A stretch of DNA of 64,000 nt. Origin: Actinomyces dentalis DSM 19115 (lineage in GTDB: Bacteria; Actinomycetota; Actinomycetes; Actinomycetales; Actinomycetaceae). The stretch is taken from positions 1-64,000 of the forward strand of contig NZ_AUBL01000016.1 in NCBI RefSeq assembly GCF_000429225.1. The letters are read 5' to 3'. The notes under the pieces were generated by a model. That model did not search any database and was not told where the DNA came from. It was given only the letters and a program-made list of their open reading frames with translations. Position 1 is the stretch's first letter; the number at the start of each line of letters is the position of its first letter. The position numbers and the translations under genes are program-made. This document shows, in pieces, positions 32,034 to 42,033 of this stretch.

Positions 32034-33347
32034 TCACAGCGGCGCCACGACGTCGACCCACACGAGCACCAGGGTCATGACGATGAGCAGGACGAAGACG
32101 GCCTGACCCACCGGCAGCATGCGCGCGGTGTCGACGTAACCGGGGTCGGGGCGCCCGCGCCGGCGCGCGATCCGCCGTCGGGCCCCCTCCCACAGGGCCC
32201 CGGCGACGTGCCCGCCGTCCAGGGGCAGCAGGGGGATGAGGTTGAAGGCGAACAGCGCCAGGTTGAGCGAGCCCAGGAGGCTGAGCATGGAGAACAGGCG
32301 CACCGCGAAGGGCACGGTGCCCGACCCCGCGCCCGCGCTGGAGACCTCGCCCGCGATCCTGCCCACGCCGACCAGGCTGACGAGCCCCTCCGGGCTGCGC
32401 TTCTCCGCTCCCAGCCCGGCGGCGACGGCGTGGTAGAGCCCGACGGGCAGGGTCACGATGGCCCTGAGGGTCTGCCCGACGGCGGTGCCCACGACCGCGG
32501 GGATCTGGCTCGGAGGAGTGCGCTGGGTGCCCAGGGCGGGCCCGATGCCGACGTAGGGGCGCTGCTCGGTGACCGGCTCGCCGTCGGCGCCGGTGACGAC
32601 GCTGCCGTCGGCGGCGTAGACGGTGCGGGGCACCTCGACGGCGGTGACCGTCAGGGTCAGCTCCTGCCCGTCGCGCTCGACGACGACGGCGGCCGGGGCG
32701 GTCCCCGAGGCGCGGATGGCCTGCTGGACCTGCGCCCACGTGGTGGTGGGGGCCCCGTTCCAGGAGCGGATCTCGTCGCCGACCCTCAGGCCCGCGGCGG
32801 CGGCCGGCGAGGGGGCGTCGGCATCGGCGCAGGCGCCGGCGGCGTCGACGTCGGCGGGCACGCAGGCGGACACGGAGGCCAGCGTGGAGGTGTAGGCGCT
32901 CTGCCCGACGACGCCCAGGGCGAGGGCGAGCAGGATGACGCCCAGCGCCAGATTGGTCAGGATCCCCCCGGCCATGACGATCAGCTTCTTGGGCACGCTC
33001 AGCCGGTAGAAGGCGCGGTGCTGCTCGTCGGGACCGAGCTCGGCCAGGGACTCGGCCCGGGCGTCGGCCACCATGGAGTCGGGCTTGTCGGCGCGCCCGG
33101 GCTTGGCCGGGGGCACCATGCCCAGGAGCTTGACGTAGCCGCCCAACCAGATCGCCTTGACGCCGTACTCGGTCTCGCCGCGCTTGAAGGACCAGAGCCT
33201 GGGCCCGAAGCCGATGAAGTACTCCGGGACCTTCACCCCGAAGCGCTTGGCCGGGATCATGTGCCCCAGCTCGTGGAGGGCGACCGACAGGCCGATCCCG
33301 ATGATGAGAACGACGATGCCGAGGACGTAGGCGACGGTCTGACTCAC
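32034..33347 (-). CDS. Site-2 intramembrane metalloprotease (RseP/Rip1 type, M50)
   Basis: Cleaves transmembrane anti-sigma factors and related proteins within the membrane. The zinc motif HELGH is near residue 26 (VALHELGHMIPAKRFGVKVPE) inside the first membrane segment. A PDZ domain spans about 170-290 (AAGLRVGDEIRSWNGAPTTT), and the third zinc ligand lies in NLIPLLPLDGGHVAGAL near residue 372. 437 residues, standard. It lies 72 bases downstream of dxr on the same strand, the order known from mycobacteria (dxr-rip1-ispG). The ORF starts MSQTVAYVLG, probably GTG. Confidence 0.93.
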   Translation of the reverse strand: MSQTVAYVLGIVVLIIGIGLSVALHELGHMIPAKRFGVKVPEYFIGFGPRLWSFKRGETEYGVKAIWLGGYVKLLGMVPPAKPGRADKPDSMVADARAESLAELGPDEQHRAFYRLSVPKKLIVMAGGILTNLALGVILLALALGVVGQSAYTSTLASVSACVPADVDAAGACADADAPSPAAAAGLRVGDEIRSWNGAPTTTWAQVQQAIRASGTAPAAVVVERDGQELTLTVTAVEVPRTVYAADGSVVTGADGEPVTEQRPYVGIGPALGTQRTPPSQIPAVVGTAVGQTLRAIVTLPVGLYHAVAAGLGAEKRSPEGLVSLVGVGRIAGEVSSAGAGSGTVPFAVRLFSMLSLLGSLNLALFAFNLIPLLPLDGGHVAGALWEGARRRIARRRGRPDPGYVDTARMLPVGQAVFVLLIVMTLVLVWVDVVAPL

Positions 33348-33419
33348 GGAGCGGCCTCCCTGGGGTTGTGTGCGCGCCGGCGGTCGGCGCGGAGGATCGG
33401 CGCAGGGGACCAGTGTGCC

Positions 33420-34835
33420 CTACCGCGGGCCTCCGGAGGCAGCGGCGATGATCTCATCGGCGCGGGCGCGGGCCCAGGCCTCGGCGGCCAGAACGTCGTC
33501 GAGACCGGGGGGCGGATCGTCGGCCCGCGCGGTGTGCTCGGCGACGACGGCGGCGTCGACCTCGACGATGCCCGCCCAGTCGAGGCGGCCGGTCAGGAAG
33601 GCGCCGACGGCCTGCTCGTTGGCGGCGTTGAGGACGGCCGGGTGGGTGGCGGAGGCGGCCACGGCCGAGCGGGCCAGGTCGACCGCGGGGAAGGTCTGCG
33701 CGTCCAGGGGCTCGAAGTCCCAGGAGACGGGCTCCTCCCAGGCGTTGGGGGCCACGAGCCCGGACAGGTCCGCCCGGGCGGGCCAGGTCAGGCCCAGGGC
33801 GATGGGCAGGCGCATATCGGGCGGGGAGGCCTGGGCCAGTGTGGCGCCGTCGATGAACTCGACCATGGAGTGGATGACGGACTGCGGGTGGACGACGACG
33901 ACGATATCGGCCGGGTCGATGTCGAACAGCAGGTGCGCCTCGATGAGCTCCAGCCCCTTGTTGATCAGGGTCGAGGAGTTGACCGTGACGACCGGGCCCA
34001 TGGCCCAGGTGGGGTGGGCCAGGGCCTGCTCGGCGGTCACGCCGGTCAGCTCGGCCCGGCTGCGGCCGCGGAAGGGCCCGCCCGAGGCGGTGAGGATGAG
34101 GCGGCGCACCTCGGTGCGGCCGGTCTGAACGGGACTGGTCAGCCCCTTCTCGTGGACGCCCGAGCGCAGCGCCTGGGCGATGGCCGAGTGCTCGGAGTCC
34201 ACGGGCACGACCTGCCCGGGGCGCACCAGGGCCCGCCTGACCAGGGCCCCGCCCACCACGAGGGACTCCTTGTTGGCCAGGGCGAGGGTGGCGCCGCCGG
34301 CGAGGGCGGCCAGGGTGGGCCGCAGCCCCACGGAGCCGGTGATGCCGTTGAGGACCGTGTCGCCCGGTCCCACTGCGGCGGCCTCGACGACGTCGGCGGC
34401 CGCGTCGGGTCCGGTGAGGATCCGCCGGACGGGGTCGGGGCGCCCGAGGCGCTCGGCCGCCTCGGCCAGGTGGGCGCGCAGGCGGGGGACGGCGTCGGCG
34501 CCGGCGCTGACGGCCAGCAGCGGCACCTCGTGGCGCACGGCCTGCTCGGCGAGCTCTGCGGGCCTGGAGCCGCCGGCGGCCAGGGCCGCGACGCGCGGGG
34601 CGCTCACGCCCTCGGGCCGGCCGGCGGCCAGGCGCTCGACGACGTCGAGGGTCTGAACTCCGATGGAGCCGGTGGAGCCGAGCAGGACCAGGCGCGGGTC
34701 CGCGGAGGCCGGGGCGGGGTCGGGCGGGACGGGGGGGATCGGACCGGCCGGGGCGGGGGGATCGCTCGGAGCGGGAACGGCGGGAGCGGCCGAGTCGGTC
34801 GGGACGGCGGGGATGGGGGGATTCGACTGCGTCAT
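33420..34835 (-). CDS. dxr: 1-deoxy-D-xylulose 5-phosphate reductoisomerase
   Basis: Second enzyme of the MEP route, DXP to MEP with NADPH. The N-terminal nucleotide motif LVLLGSTGSIGVQTLDVVER comes after a 45-residue Pro/Ala/Ser-rich extension. Conserved parts: LALANKESLVVGGALV (near 190), VDSEHSAIAQAL (near 212), LILTASGGPFRGR (near 249) and VNSSTLINKGLELIEAHLLF (near 280). Length 471 versus about 390-400. It pairs with the intramembrane protease gene downstream and shows that the MEP route coexists with the mevalonate genes 8 kb away. Confidence 0.95.
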   Translation of the reverse strand: MTQSNPPIPAVPTDSAAPAVPAPSDPPAPAGPIPPVPPDPAPASADPRLVLLGSTGSIGVQTLDVVERLAAGRPEGVSAPRVAALAAGGSRPAELAEQAVRHEVPLLAVSAGADAVPRLRAHLAEAAERLGRPDPVRRILTGPDAAADVVEAAAVGPGDTVLNGITGSVGLRPTLAALAGGATLALANKESLVVGGALVRRALVRPGQVVPVDSEHSAIAQALRSGVHEKGLTSPVQTGRTEVRRLILTASGGPFRGRSRAELTGVTAEQALAHPTWAMGPVVTVNSSTLINKGLELIEAHLLFDIDPADIVVVVHPQSVIHSMVEFIDGATLAQASPPDMRLPIALGLTWPARADLSGLVAPNAWEEPVSWDFEPLDAQTFPAVDLARSAVAASATHPAVLNAANEQAVGAFLTGRLDWAGIVEVDAAVVAEHTARADDPPPGLDDVLAAEAWARARADEIIAAASGGPR

Positions 34836-34902
34836 TGTGATCGCCTGGTCTCCTCGGCGGCGGGATTCGGAAGGCGGGGGCGGGCGGTCGGCGGGGCGGG
34901 GC

Positions 34903-35448
34903 TCACTCGACGGACAGGAGGACCTCGACGACGCGGGCCAGATAGCGGTCGACGCTGGTCTCCTCGTAGGCCCTGTCCCGCTTGGCCGACCCGAAGGTCG
35001 CCGAGCGGACCTCGTCGGAGGTGATGGCGCCGTCGGAGTCGAAGTAGGCGGCGATGCGGTCCATGAGGGCGTCGACGTCCTGCTTGGAGTAGCCGACCTT
35101 GGGCGCCGGGGCGAAGCGCTCGCCCGCGGGGCGCAGCAGGCGCGGGTAGAGGCTGGTGGCGAGCTCGGCGACCTGATCCATCCAGGCCTGGCGGCCGTTG
35201 GCAGCCACGAACTCGGCCCGGCGGCGCTGGAGGAAGGCGGCCTCGAGGCGGTCGAGCGCGGAGTCGACGGCGTCGGGCTGGTAGCCGCCGCGCACGACGT
35301 CGAAGGCGACGGTGCGCACGCCCTCGGAGTCCATCTCCTCCAGCTCGCCGGCGTCGTAGATCTCGTGGGCGATCTCGAAGTAGCGGTCGACCTGCTCGAC
35401 GCGGTAGCCCTGCTGCAGGGCTCCGACTCTGGGGAACAGTTCGCTCAT
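34903..35448 (-). CDS. DivIVA-domain coiled-coil protein
   Basis: 181 residues. The N-terminal [28 protein letters not shown] fits the short DivIVA/DUF3018-like lipid-binding motif found in actinobacterial septation proteins. A second copy appears after residue 110 ([22 protein letters not shown]), so the protein consists of two DivIVA-type repeats. No membrane segment. The ATG overlaps the rlmN stop, so it is coupled to that gene. Likely role in polar growth or septum placement, inferred from the domain only. Confidence 0.7.
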   Translation of the reverse strand: MSELFPRVGALQQGYRVEQVDRYFEIAHEIYDAGELEEMDSEGVRTVAFDVVRGGYQPDAVDSALDRLEAAFLQRRRAEFVAANGRQAWMDQVAELATSLYPRLLRPAGERFAPAPKVGYSKQDVDALMDRIAAYFDSDGAITSDEVRSATFGSAKRDRAYEETSVDRYLARVVEVLLSVE

Positions 35449-36734
35449 CGGATCCTCCTCGCCGTTTCCTGATTGAGCACCTCGGCGGCCAGCTGACCGC
35501 AGGCGCCGTCGATATCGCTGCCGCGCGTATCGCGCACGGTGGTGGTGATGCCCGCGCGCCGCAGTGTATCCACGAAGCGGTCCTGCACGTCGGGTTCCGA
35601 GCAGGTCCAGATGGAGCCCGGCGTGGGATTGAGCGGAATGGGGTTGACATGGGCCCAGCCGCGGCCGCGGGCGTTGAGCTCGTCGGCCAGGCGCTGGGCG
35701 CGCCAGGCGTGATCGTTCATATCCTTGATGAGAGCGTACTCGATGGACACGCGCCGGCCGGTAACGCGGAAGTAGTCGTGGGCGGCGTCGAGGAGCTCGC
35801 CGACCTTCCACCTGGAGTTAATGGGAATGAGCTCGTCGCGCAGAGCGTCGTCGGGGGCGTGGAGGGAGACGGCGAGCGTGACCGCCATCCCCTCCCCCGC
35901 CAGCTTGCGGATGAGCGGCACCAGGCCCACGGTGGAGACGGTGATGGCGCGGGCGGACAGGCCGAACCCCTCCGGGGCGGGGTCGATGAGGCGGTGGAGG
36001 GCGGCGACGACGTTCTTGTAGTTGATCATGGGCTCGCCCATGCCCATGAACACGACATTGCTCAGGCGGACCGGATCGCCGCCCAGCTCGCCCTCCCGGC
36101 AGGCCCGGGCGGCGCGGCGGACCTGCTCGATGATCTCGCCGGTGGACAGGTTCCGGGTCAGACCCATCTGGCCGGTGGCGCAGAAGGGGCAGGCCATGCC
36201 GCAGCCGGCCTGGGAGGACACGCACAGGGTGGTGCGGTCCCGGTAGCGCATGAGGACGGACTCCACGCGCACGCCGTCGTGCAGCTCCCACAGGTGCTTG
36301 ACGGTCCGTCCGCCGTCGGCCCGCAGGGTGCGCACGACGGCGGCGAGCTCGGGCAGGAGCTCGGCGACGAGCCGGTCGCGCCCGCCGGCGGGCAGGTCGG
36401 TCATATCGGCGGCGTCGCGGGTGAAGCGGGTGAAGTAGTGGCGGGAGATCTGGTCGGCCCGGAAGGCCGGCAGCCCGGCCTCGGCGAGGACCGCCCTGCG
36501 CCCGGCCAGGTCGAGGTCGGCCAGGTGACGCGGCGCCCTGCCCCAGGCCGGCGGCGCCGCGAAGGACAGTCGGGGGCGCGCGTCGGGACTGGCGGCGCCC
36601 TCCGGCGGCTGGTCGGTGGGCAGCACCTGGACCTCACCGGGGACGGGACCTGCGGGGCCGGGCGCGGGGCGCCGGATCGCCACGGGCGCGGCTCGCGCCG
36701 GGCGGCGACGGGTCTGCTCGGGTGCGGGGCTCAC
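35445..36734 (-). CDS. rlmN: 23S rRNA (adenine-2503-C2)-methyltransferase RlmN
   Basis: Radical-SAM enzyme for A2503 of 23S rRNA and A37 of some tRNAs. The SAM cluster motif is [19 protein letters not shown] (near residue 170), preceded by [52 protein letters not shown] and [14 protein letters not shown] follow, and the catalytic methyl-cysteine sits in [13 protein letters not shown] near the end. GTG 36734 was chosen over the in-frame ATG at 36788 because AGGAG lies about ten bases before it. The first 60 residues are Pro/Arg-rich. 429 residues. Confidence 0.95.
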   Translation of the reverse strand: MSPAPEQTRRRPARAAPVAIRRPAPGPAGPVPGEVQVLPTDQPPEGAASPDARPRLSFAAPPAWGRAPRHLADLDLAGRRAVLAEAGLPAFRADQISRHYFTRFTRDAADMTDLPAGGRDRLVAELLPELAAVVRTLRADGGRTVKHLWELHDGVRVESVLMRYRDRTTLCVSSQAGCGMACPFCATGQMGLTRNLSTGEIIEQVRRAARACREGELGGDPVRLSNVVFMGMGEPMINYKNVVAALHRLIDPAPEGFGLSARAITVSTVGLVPLIRKLAGEGMAVTLAVSLHAPDDALRDELIPINSRWKVGELLDAAHDYFRVTGRRVSIEYALIKDMNDHAWRAQRLADELNARGRGWAHVNPIPLNPTPGSIWTCSEPDVQDRFVDTLRRAGITTTVRDTRGSDIDGACGQLAAEVLNQETARRIR

Positions 36735-36920
36735 GTGGGTGCGTCTCCTTCCTCTCACGGGTCTCACGGGACGCGCGGCGATGCGCATTCACCGAGAGTA
36801 CCGCCCGGAGCGGATCGGCGCCGCAGCAGGCGGCCCTGGCGGGTTCTTCCGCCCGCGGGCGGGATGCGGGACGCCGGCCCGCGCCCCGCGCGAGTGGGCG
36901 GCCCCGGCCCCACCGCCCTT

Positions 36921-37874
36921 TTACAGCATAATGAGGCTGAAAACGTAGACGACGGGCGCGGCCACGAGAATGGAGTCGAGGCGGTCCATGAGGCCGCCGT
37001 GGCCCGGCAGGAGCGTGCCCATGTCCTTCAGGCCGAGGTCGCGTTTGAGCAACGATTCACCCAGATCCCCCAGGGTGGACACGATGACGACGACGATTCC
37101 CAGCAGCGCCCCGGCCGGTATGCACGCCGCCGTCCGCCCGCCGAGCGCCCACACGCAGCCCGCGCCGGTGAGAATGGCCGCCACCATGGAGCCGGCGAAT
37201 CCCTCCCAGGACTTCTTCGGGGACACGCTCGGCGCCATGGGGTGCTTGCCGAAGATGATGCCCGCGAGCCAGCCGCCCGTGTCATTGGCCACGGGCAGGG
37301 CGATGAGCATGACGACCTTGCCGACCCCGTGGTCCTGCGCCACGAGCAGCACCGCGAAGCCGGCGAGGAAGGGCAGGTAGGTGGCGGCGAAGACGGCCGC
37401 CGAGGCGGTGACGGAGCGGGAGCGGCGCACCTCGTCGTGGATATTGGTCCGCGGGACGTCGTCGTGCTCGGCGGACTCCAGCGCGGTGCCGGTCTCCGCC
37501 TCGGCCTGGTCCATGAAGCTCCACAGCGCGCAGGCCCCCGCGGTGGCGATGTAGGCGCCGAAGGCGGACTCCGCGCCCACCGTCCAGGCGGACACGGCGA
37601 TGCCGAGCGCGCCCAGCCACAGGGGCGCCAGCGGCAGGCGGATGCCCTTGCGGGCGAAGGCGCCGGCCAGCTCCCACAGGGCCCCCCACACGGCCACGAC
37701 CACCACGCCGACGAAGGCGACCTTGTTGAACATGAGGGAGGCCAGGATGGCCCCCACGAGGATCACGGCGACCCCGATCGCGGCGGGCAGGTTGCGCCCC
37801 GCGCGCCCGGTGGCGGGCAGGGGGGCGTGGTTGCGGGTGGGCGGCGGGGACAGCAGCGCGGTGAACGGGCTCAC
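36921..37874 (-). CDS. cdsA: Phosphatidate cytidylyltransferase
   Basis: Membrane enzyme making CDP-diacylglycerol from phosphatidate and CTP. Eight or so hydrophobic segments across 317 residues. Signature: SPKKSWEGFAGSMVAA near residue 215 and LGDLGESLLKRDLGLKDMG then LLPGHGGLMDRLDSILVAAP near 275-305, which carries the conserved HGGxxDRxDS. The N-terminus has about 35 polar residues. It lies 56 bases downstream of frr in the rpsB-tsf-pyrH-frr-cdsA-rlmN order. Confidence 0.95.
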   Translation of the reverse strand: MSPFTALLSPPPTRNHAPLPATGRAGRNLPAAIGVAVILVGAILASLMFNKVAFVGVVVVAVWGALWELAGAFARKGIRLPLAPLWLGALGIAVSAWTVGAESAFGAYIATAGACALWSFMDQAEAETGTALESAEHDDVPRTNIHDEVRRSRSVTASAAVFAATYLPFLAGFAVLLVAQDHGVGKVVMLIALPVANDTGGWLAGIIFGKHPMAPSVSPKKSWEGFAGSMVAAILTGAGCVWALGGRTAACIPAGALLGIVVVIVSTLGDLGESLLKRDLGLKDMGTLLPGHGGLMDRLDSILVAAPVVYVFSLIML

Positions 37875-37930
37875 GGGTCTTTCAGCGGGTGGGCGGGCGG
37901 CGGTGCGGCGGAGGGCGGGCCGGGAGGGCC

Positions 37931-38488
37931 TCAGACCTCCATCAGCTCCGACTCCTTGGCGGACAGGGCGGTGTCGATGGCCTCGACGAAGCGCCTGGTG
38001 AGGGCGTCGAGCTCGGTCTCGGCGCGCTTGACGTCGTCCTCGCCGGCCTCGCCCGCCCTCTTGATGGCCTCGAGCTCCTTCTTGGACCTGCCGCGGATGC
38101 CGCGCACCTGCACGCGGGACTCCTCGGCGCGCGACCTGGCGAGCTTGACGTAGTCGCGACGGCGCTCCTCGGTCAGGGCGGGCAGGGTCACCCGGATGAT
38201 CGTGCCGTCGTCGGTGGGGTTGACGCCCAGGTCGGACTCGCGGATGGCGGTGGTGATGGCCTTCATGGCGCTGCGGTCGTAGGGGCTGACGATGACGGTG
38301 CGGGCCTCGGGGATGGTGATGCCCGCCAGCTGCTGGAGGGGCGTGGGGGCGCCGTAGTAGTCGACAAGGATCGGGTTGAACATGGAGGGGTTGGCGCGGC
38401 CGGTGCGGATGGAGGCGAGCTCGCGCTTGGAGGCCTCCAGGGCCTGCTCCATCTTCTCCTCGGCCTCGAGCATGACGTCGTCGATCAT
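37931..38488 (-). CDS. frr: Ribosome recycling factor
   Basis: Splits the post-termination ribosome with EF-G. 185 residues, exact family length. LASIRTGRANPSMFNPILVD (near residue 25-44), YYGAPTPLQQLAGITIPEAR, ITTAIRESDLGVNPTDDGT, IRVTLPALTEERRRDYVKLA and VRGIRGRSKKELE are all diagnostic. Follows pyrH by 48 bases. Confidence 0.97.
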   Translation of the reverse strand: MIDDVMLEAEEKMEQALEASKRELASIRTGRANPSMFNPILVDYYGAPTPLQQLAGITIPEARTVIVSPYDRSAMKAITTAIRESDLGVNPTDDGTIIRVTLPALTEERRRDYVKLARSRAEESRVQVRGIRGRSKKELEAIKRAGEAGEDDVKRAETELDALTRRFVEAIDTALSAKESELMEV

Positions 38489-38536
38489 AGTGGTTCGGCT
38501 CCTTGCCTTGATGGTGCGGTGTGGTGGCGGATGCGC

Positions 38537-39283
38537 TCAGACGGCGGTGACCAGAGTGCCAATCTTCTCACCGAGGAGGGCACGGGTGATGTTACCGGGC
38601 TCGCCCATGCCGAACACGCGCATTGTCAGACCGTTGTCGCGGCACAGGGCGAAGGCGGAGGCGTCGACGACCTTGAGCCCCTCGGCCAGGGCCCGGGCGT
38701 AGGTCAGGTGGTCCAGCCGTTCGGCCTCGGGGTCGGTGCGCGGGTCGGCGGTGTAGACGCCGTCGACGCCGTTCTTGCCCACGAGGAGCTCGTCGCAGTG
38801 CGTCTCCAGCGCCCGCTGGGCCGAGACCGTGTCGGTGGAGAAGTAGGGCAGGCCCGCGCCGGCGCCGAAGATGACCACGCGGCCCTTCTCCAGGTGCCGG
38901 ATGGCGCGCAGCGGCACGTAGGGCTCGGCGACCTGCGTCATGGCGATGGCGGACTGGACGCGCGCGGGCACCCCGGCCTTCTCGATGAAGTCCTGCAGGG
39001 CCAGGGCGTTCATGACGGTGCCGAGCATGCCCATGTAGTCGGCGCGGGCCCGGTCCAGGCCGCGCTCGGACAGCTCGGCGCCGCGGAAGAAGTTGCCGCC
39101 GCCCACGACGACCGCCACCTGCACGCCCTGGCGGACGGCCCGGGCGATCTGGCGGGCGGCGTCGGCCACGACGTCGGGGGCCAGGCCGACGGCGCCGCCG
39201 CCGAACACCTCGCCGGAGAGCTTGAGCAGAATGCGACGGGGGCGTCCCGAGGGGGTGGCGGTGTCCTGCGGCTGTGCGGTCAT
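38537..39283 (-). CDS. pyrH: UMP kinase
   Basis: Phosphorylates UMP to UDP in pyrimidine synthesis. ATG 39283 is supported by GAGGAG eight bases upstream; the frame is open further but without such a signal. Motifs: [13 protein letters not shown] (near residue 21), [14 protein letters not shown] (near 58), [34 protein letters not shown] and [20 protein letters not shown]. 248 residues, standard. Between tsf (upstream) and frr. Confidence 0.96.
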   Translation of the reverse strand: MTAQPQDTATPSGRPRRILLKLSGEVFGGGAVGLAPDVVADAARQIARAVRQGVQVAVVVGGGNFFRGAELSERGLDRARADYMGMLGTVMNALALQDFIEKAGVPARVQSAIAMTQVAEPYVPLRAIRHLEKGRVVIFGAGAGLPYFSTDTVSAQRALETHCDELLVGKNGVDGVYTADPRTDPEAERLDHLTYARALAEGLKVVDASAFALCRDNGLTMRVFGMGEPGNITRALLGEKIGTLVTAV

Positions 39284-39421
39284 ACAAGGCTCTCCTCGCT
39301 CGTCGGCGCGCGTCGGCTGCCGGCGCGCCGGCGCGCGCCTTGGCAGAGGGTACAGCACGGGACCGGGGGGCGGCCCGGCCCCGTCCGCGCGGCACGGACC
39401 GCCCGTGGACGCGGCCCGACG

Positions 39422-39520
39422 CGCGAGAACGTCACTTGACCCGCGAGAACGTACCTCTAGCAGACGTGCTCGCGGGTCAAGTGACGTGCTCGCGGGTCAA
39501 GCGGCGATCTCGCGGACCGG
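39422..39520. repeat. Palindromic 20-bp-unit array, family D, copy 2
   Basis: Units CGCGAGAACGTCACTTGACC on the left and GTGCTCGCGGGTCAAGTGAC on the right, around the centre GTACCTCTAGCAGAC. That centre is the exact reverse complement of the centre in copy 1 (GTCTGCTAGAGGTAC), while the flanking units to the right are in the same orientation. Lies in the spacer between tsf and pyrH. Confidence 0.8.
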
Positions 39521-39563
39521 GGCCGGCGCGTGGGCCGGACCGGCGGCGGTCCCGGACGGCGGC

Positions 39564-40403
39564 TCAGGCGCCGACGCGGAAGCGCAGGAAGCCGGTGATC
39601 GTGCCGCCAGCGGCCTTGATGACCTTGCCGACGGTGGTCTTCGGGTCCTTGGCGTAGGGCTGGTCGACCAGGCAGTTCTCCTTGAAGAAGCCGTTCAGGC
39701 GGCCCTCGACGATCCTGGGGATGGCCTTCTCGGGCTTGCCCTCGGCGCGCGTGGTCTCCTCGGCGATGGAGCGCTCCTTGGCGATCGTCTCGGCGGGGAC
39801 GTCCTCGCGGCTGAGGTAGAGCGGGGAGTAGGCCGCGGTGTGCATGGCGATGTCGTGGGCGACCCCGGCGCCGGCGGCGTCGGTGCCGATGAGGACCGCG
39901 ACCTGCGCCGGCAGGTCAGGGCTGGTGCGGTGCAGGTAGATCTCGACCTTCGGGGCGGCCAGGCGGCCGACGCGGCGCACGACGATCTTCTCGCCGATGA
40001 CGGCCTGCATGGAGTCGGTCAGGTCCTTGACGGTGGTGCCGTCGACGTCGGCCTCGGCGAGGGCCTCGACGGTCTCGGCCCCGGAGGCGACGGCGGCGGC
40101 CAGGACCCGGTCGGCGAAGTCGAGGAACTTCTCGTTCTTGGCCACGAAGTCGGTCTCGGCGTTGATCTCGACCACGACGCCGACCTGGCCGTCGGCGGCG
40201 TCGACGACCCTGGCGGCGACGAGGCCGGCGGAGGCGCTGCGCCCCTCGCGCTTGGCGATGCCCTTCAGGCCCTTGACGCGGATGATCTCAGTGGCCTTCT
40301 CGACGTCGCCGTCGGCCTCGTCGAGGGCCTTCTTGACGTCGAGCATGCCGGCGCCGGTCTTCTCGCGCAGCGCCTTGATGTCGGCGGTGGTGTAGTTCGC
40401 CAT
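39564..40403 (-). CDS. tsf: Elongation factor Ts
   Basis: Guanine-nucleotide exchange factor for EF-Tu. 279 residues. DIKALREKTGAGMLDVKKAL at the start, EKATEIIRVKGLKGIAKREG, VEINAETDFVAKNEKFLDFA and VAHDIAMHTAAYSPLYL are clear. Start ATG 40403 follows GGGAGG. It is 54 bases downstream of rpsB, the universal order. Confidence 0.97.
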   Translation of the reverse strand: MANYTTADIKALREKTGAGMLDVKKALDEADGDVEKATEIIRVKGLKGIAKREGRSASAGLVAARVVDAADGQVGVVVEINAETDFVAKNEKFLDFADRVLAAAVASGAETVEALAEADVDGTTVKDLTDSMQAVIGEKIVVRRVGRLAAPKVEIYLHRTSPDLPAQVAVLIGTDAAGAGVAHDIAMHTAAYSPLYLSREDVPAETIAKERSIAEETTRAEGKPEKAIPRIVEGRLNGFFKENCLVDQPYAKDPKTTVGKVIKAAGGTITGFLRFRVGA

Positions 40404-40457
40404 GGATGTCCTCCCTTGAAAGCTGTGTTGAACGTGGGCGTGCGGTTGGCGGGCGGC

Positions 40458-41294
40458 TCAGGCCCGCTCGGCGGCCTCGGCCGGGGCGGCCTGGGTCGAA
40501 GCGGCCTCCTCGGCGCCGGCGAGGAGGGCGGCCTCCCACTCGGGCAGCGGCTCGGCGTCGGCGGTGCCCGCCTCGGCCTCCTCGCCCGTGCGGCGCAGGC
40601 CAGCGGAGCGGGCCACGAGTCCGTCGGCGACGGCGTCGGCCACGACGCGGGTCAGCAGCGTCACGGCGCGGATGGCGTCGTCGTTGCCGGGCACGCCGTA
40701 GGTGACCTCATCGGGGTCGCAGTTGGTGTCCAGGATCGCAATGACCGGGATGCCCAGCTTCTGGGCCTCGGAGACCGCCAGGTGCTCCTTCTTCGTGTCC
40801 ACGACCCACAGGGCCGCGGGCAGCTTGGACATGTCGCGGATGCCGCCGAGGGTCTTGACCAGCTTGTCCTTCTCGCGGCGCATCATGAGCAGCTCCTTCT
40901 TGGTGCGCCCGGAGCCGGCCACGTCGTCGAAGTCGATCTGCTCGAGCTCCTTCATGCGGTCCAGACGGGCGTGCACGGTGGAGAAGTTGGTGAGCATGCC
41001 GCCCAGCCAGCGCTGGCTGACGTAGGGCATGCCCACGCGCTGGGCCTGCTCGGCCACGGCGGCCTGGGCCTGCTTCTTGGTGCCGACGAACAGGATGTTG
41101 CCGCCGCGGGCGACGGTCTCCTTGACGAAGTCGTAGGCGGTGTTGATGCCGGAGACGGTCTGGTTGAGGTCGATGACGTAGATGCCATTGCGCTCGGTGA
41201 GGATGAATCGCTTCATCTTCGGGTTCCAGCGGCGGGTCTGGTGGCCGAAGTGAACGCCGGACTCCAGGAGCTGACGCATGGTGACAGTGGCCAT
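40458..41294 (-). CDS. rpsB: 30S ribosomal protein S2
   Basis: [20 protein letters not shown] then [20 protein letters not shown] define S2 from residue 2 on. [49 protein letters not shown] and [16 protein letters not shown] follow. The ATG at 41294 has GGAAGG in front; the open frame runs upstream to 41603 without a start signal. The C-terminal 45 residues are an Ala/Glu-rich extension. 278 residues. Heads the rpsB-tsf-pyrH-frr-cdsA-rlmN block. Confidence 0.96.
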   Translation of the reverse strand: MATVTMRQLLESGVHFGHQTRRWNPKMKRFILTERNGIYVIDLNQTVSGINTAYDFVKETVARGGNILFVGTKKQAQAAVAEQAQRVGMPYVSQRWLGGMLTNFSTVHARLDRMKELEQIDFDDVAGSGRTKKELLMMRREKDKLVKTLGGIRDMSKLPAALWVVDTKKEHLAVSEAQKLGIPVIAILDTNCDPDEVTYGVPGNDDAIRAVTLLTRVVADAVADGLVARSAGLRRTGEEAEAGTADAEPLPEWEAALLAGAEEAASTQAAPAEAAERA

Positions 41295-41806
41295 GACGGT
41301 CCTTCCGTGCGCGTGCGGAGGTCGCCTCACGCGCGCTTCTCTCGGGGGGCGGGCGCCGGGTCCGACGCCGCCCCGAAGGGTGGTTCCTCCCCTGCCGCCG
41401 ACCCGGCCGGGCGGCGGCTCCGCCTCGCGGAAGGCGGGTGGGGCCTGGTGCCCGCGACGCCCGACCGCCCTCCGCCCGCTGGGGCGGGAGGGACCTCGGC
41501 CGTGGCGCCCGAAAGGACGGCCCGGCGCCCCGTGGCGGAGGGCCCCGCCCGGGCCGCGGGTGCGGACACGCGAAGTCAGCCGCCGACCGCCGACCCGGGA
41601 CAACCGGCTCGACCCACAGGCGACTGCGTGCGCGACGGTATCACACGGGACGGATCTTCCGGCGTCCCGGCGGGGGAATCCGGGGTCCGGGGCCGTGTCG
41701 CGCGCATCACCCCGCCTCCCTCCGCCGCTCCCCCCGCCTCCCCGGCCCCGGAAGGTTATTCAGTGGGCTCATGGCGTTGCTCTTCTTGGACCACTTGCGT
41801 GCGGTT

Positions 41807-41848
41807 GAAACTGCCCGCTCGAGTGCGAAGTGCACGTCTCGGCGTCCG
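41807..41848. repeat. Dispersed repeat family E, copy 2
   Basis: Core CTCGAGTGCGAAGTGCACG, matching 13436-13478. It is followed here directly by the family D array. Confidence 0.55.
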
Positions 41849-41873
41849 GGGCGCGGCGGCGGGCGCCGCGGTC

Positions 41874-41989
41874 CGCGAGATCGTCGGGTAACCCGCGAGA
41901 ACGTCGGGTAACCGCCGAGATCGTCACTTAACCCGCGAGCACGTCTGCCAGAGTGACGTGCTCGCGGGTTAAGTGACGATCTCGCGGGC
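41874..41989. repeat. Palindromic 20-bp-unit array, family D, copy 3
   Basis: Units CGCGAGATCGTCGGGTAACC, CGCGAGAACGTCGGGTAACC and CCGAGATCGTCACTTAACC on the left, GTGCTCGCGGGTTAAGTGAC and GATCTCGCGGGCC on the right; centre GTCTGCCAGAGTGAC. Same structure as the copies at 13871 and 39422. Confidence 0.8.
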
Positions 41990-41992
41990 CGG

Positions 41993-42033
41993 CCGCGTCA
42001 CGACATGCGAGACGCCGTCCCACCATGCGAGAT
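41993..42033. repeat. Dispersed repeat family F, copy 2
   Basis: GCGTCACGACATGCGAGACG then CCGTCCCACCATGCGAG, nearly identical to 29602-29640. It abuts the family D array. Confidence 0.55.

Noticed and set aside
31902-35024. Plus-strand frame of 1040 codons
   Set aside because: Antisense to the intramembrane protease and dxr, both strongly supported.
41295-41800. Defined S2 autoregulatory leader or riboswitch
   Set aside because: Many GC dyads but none matching a known structure; only the general possibility can be stated.
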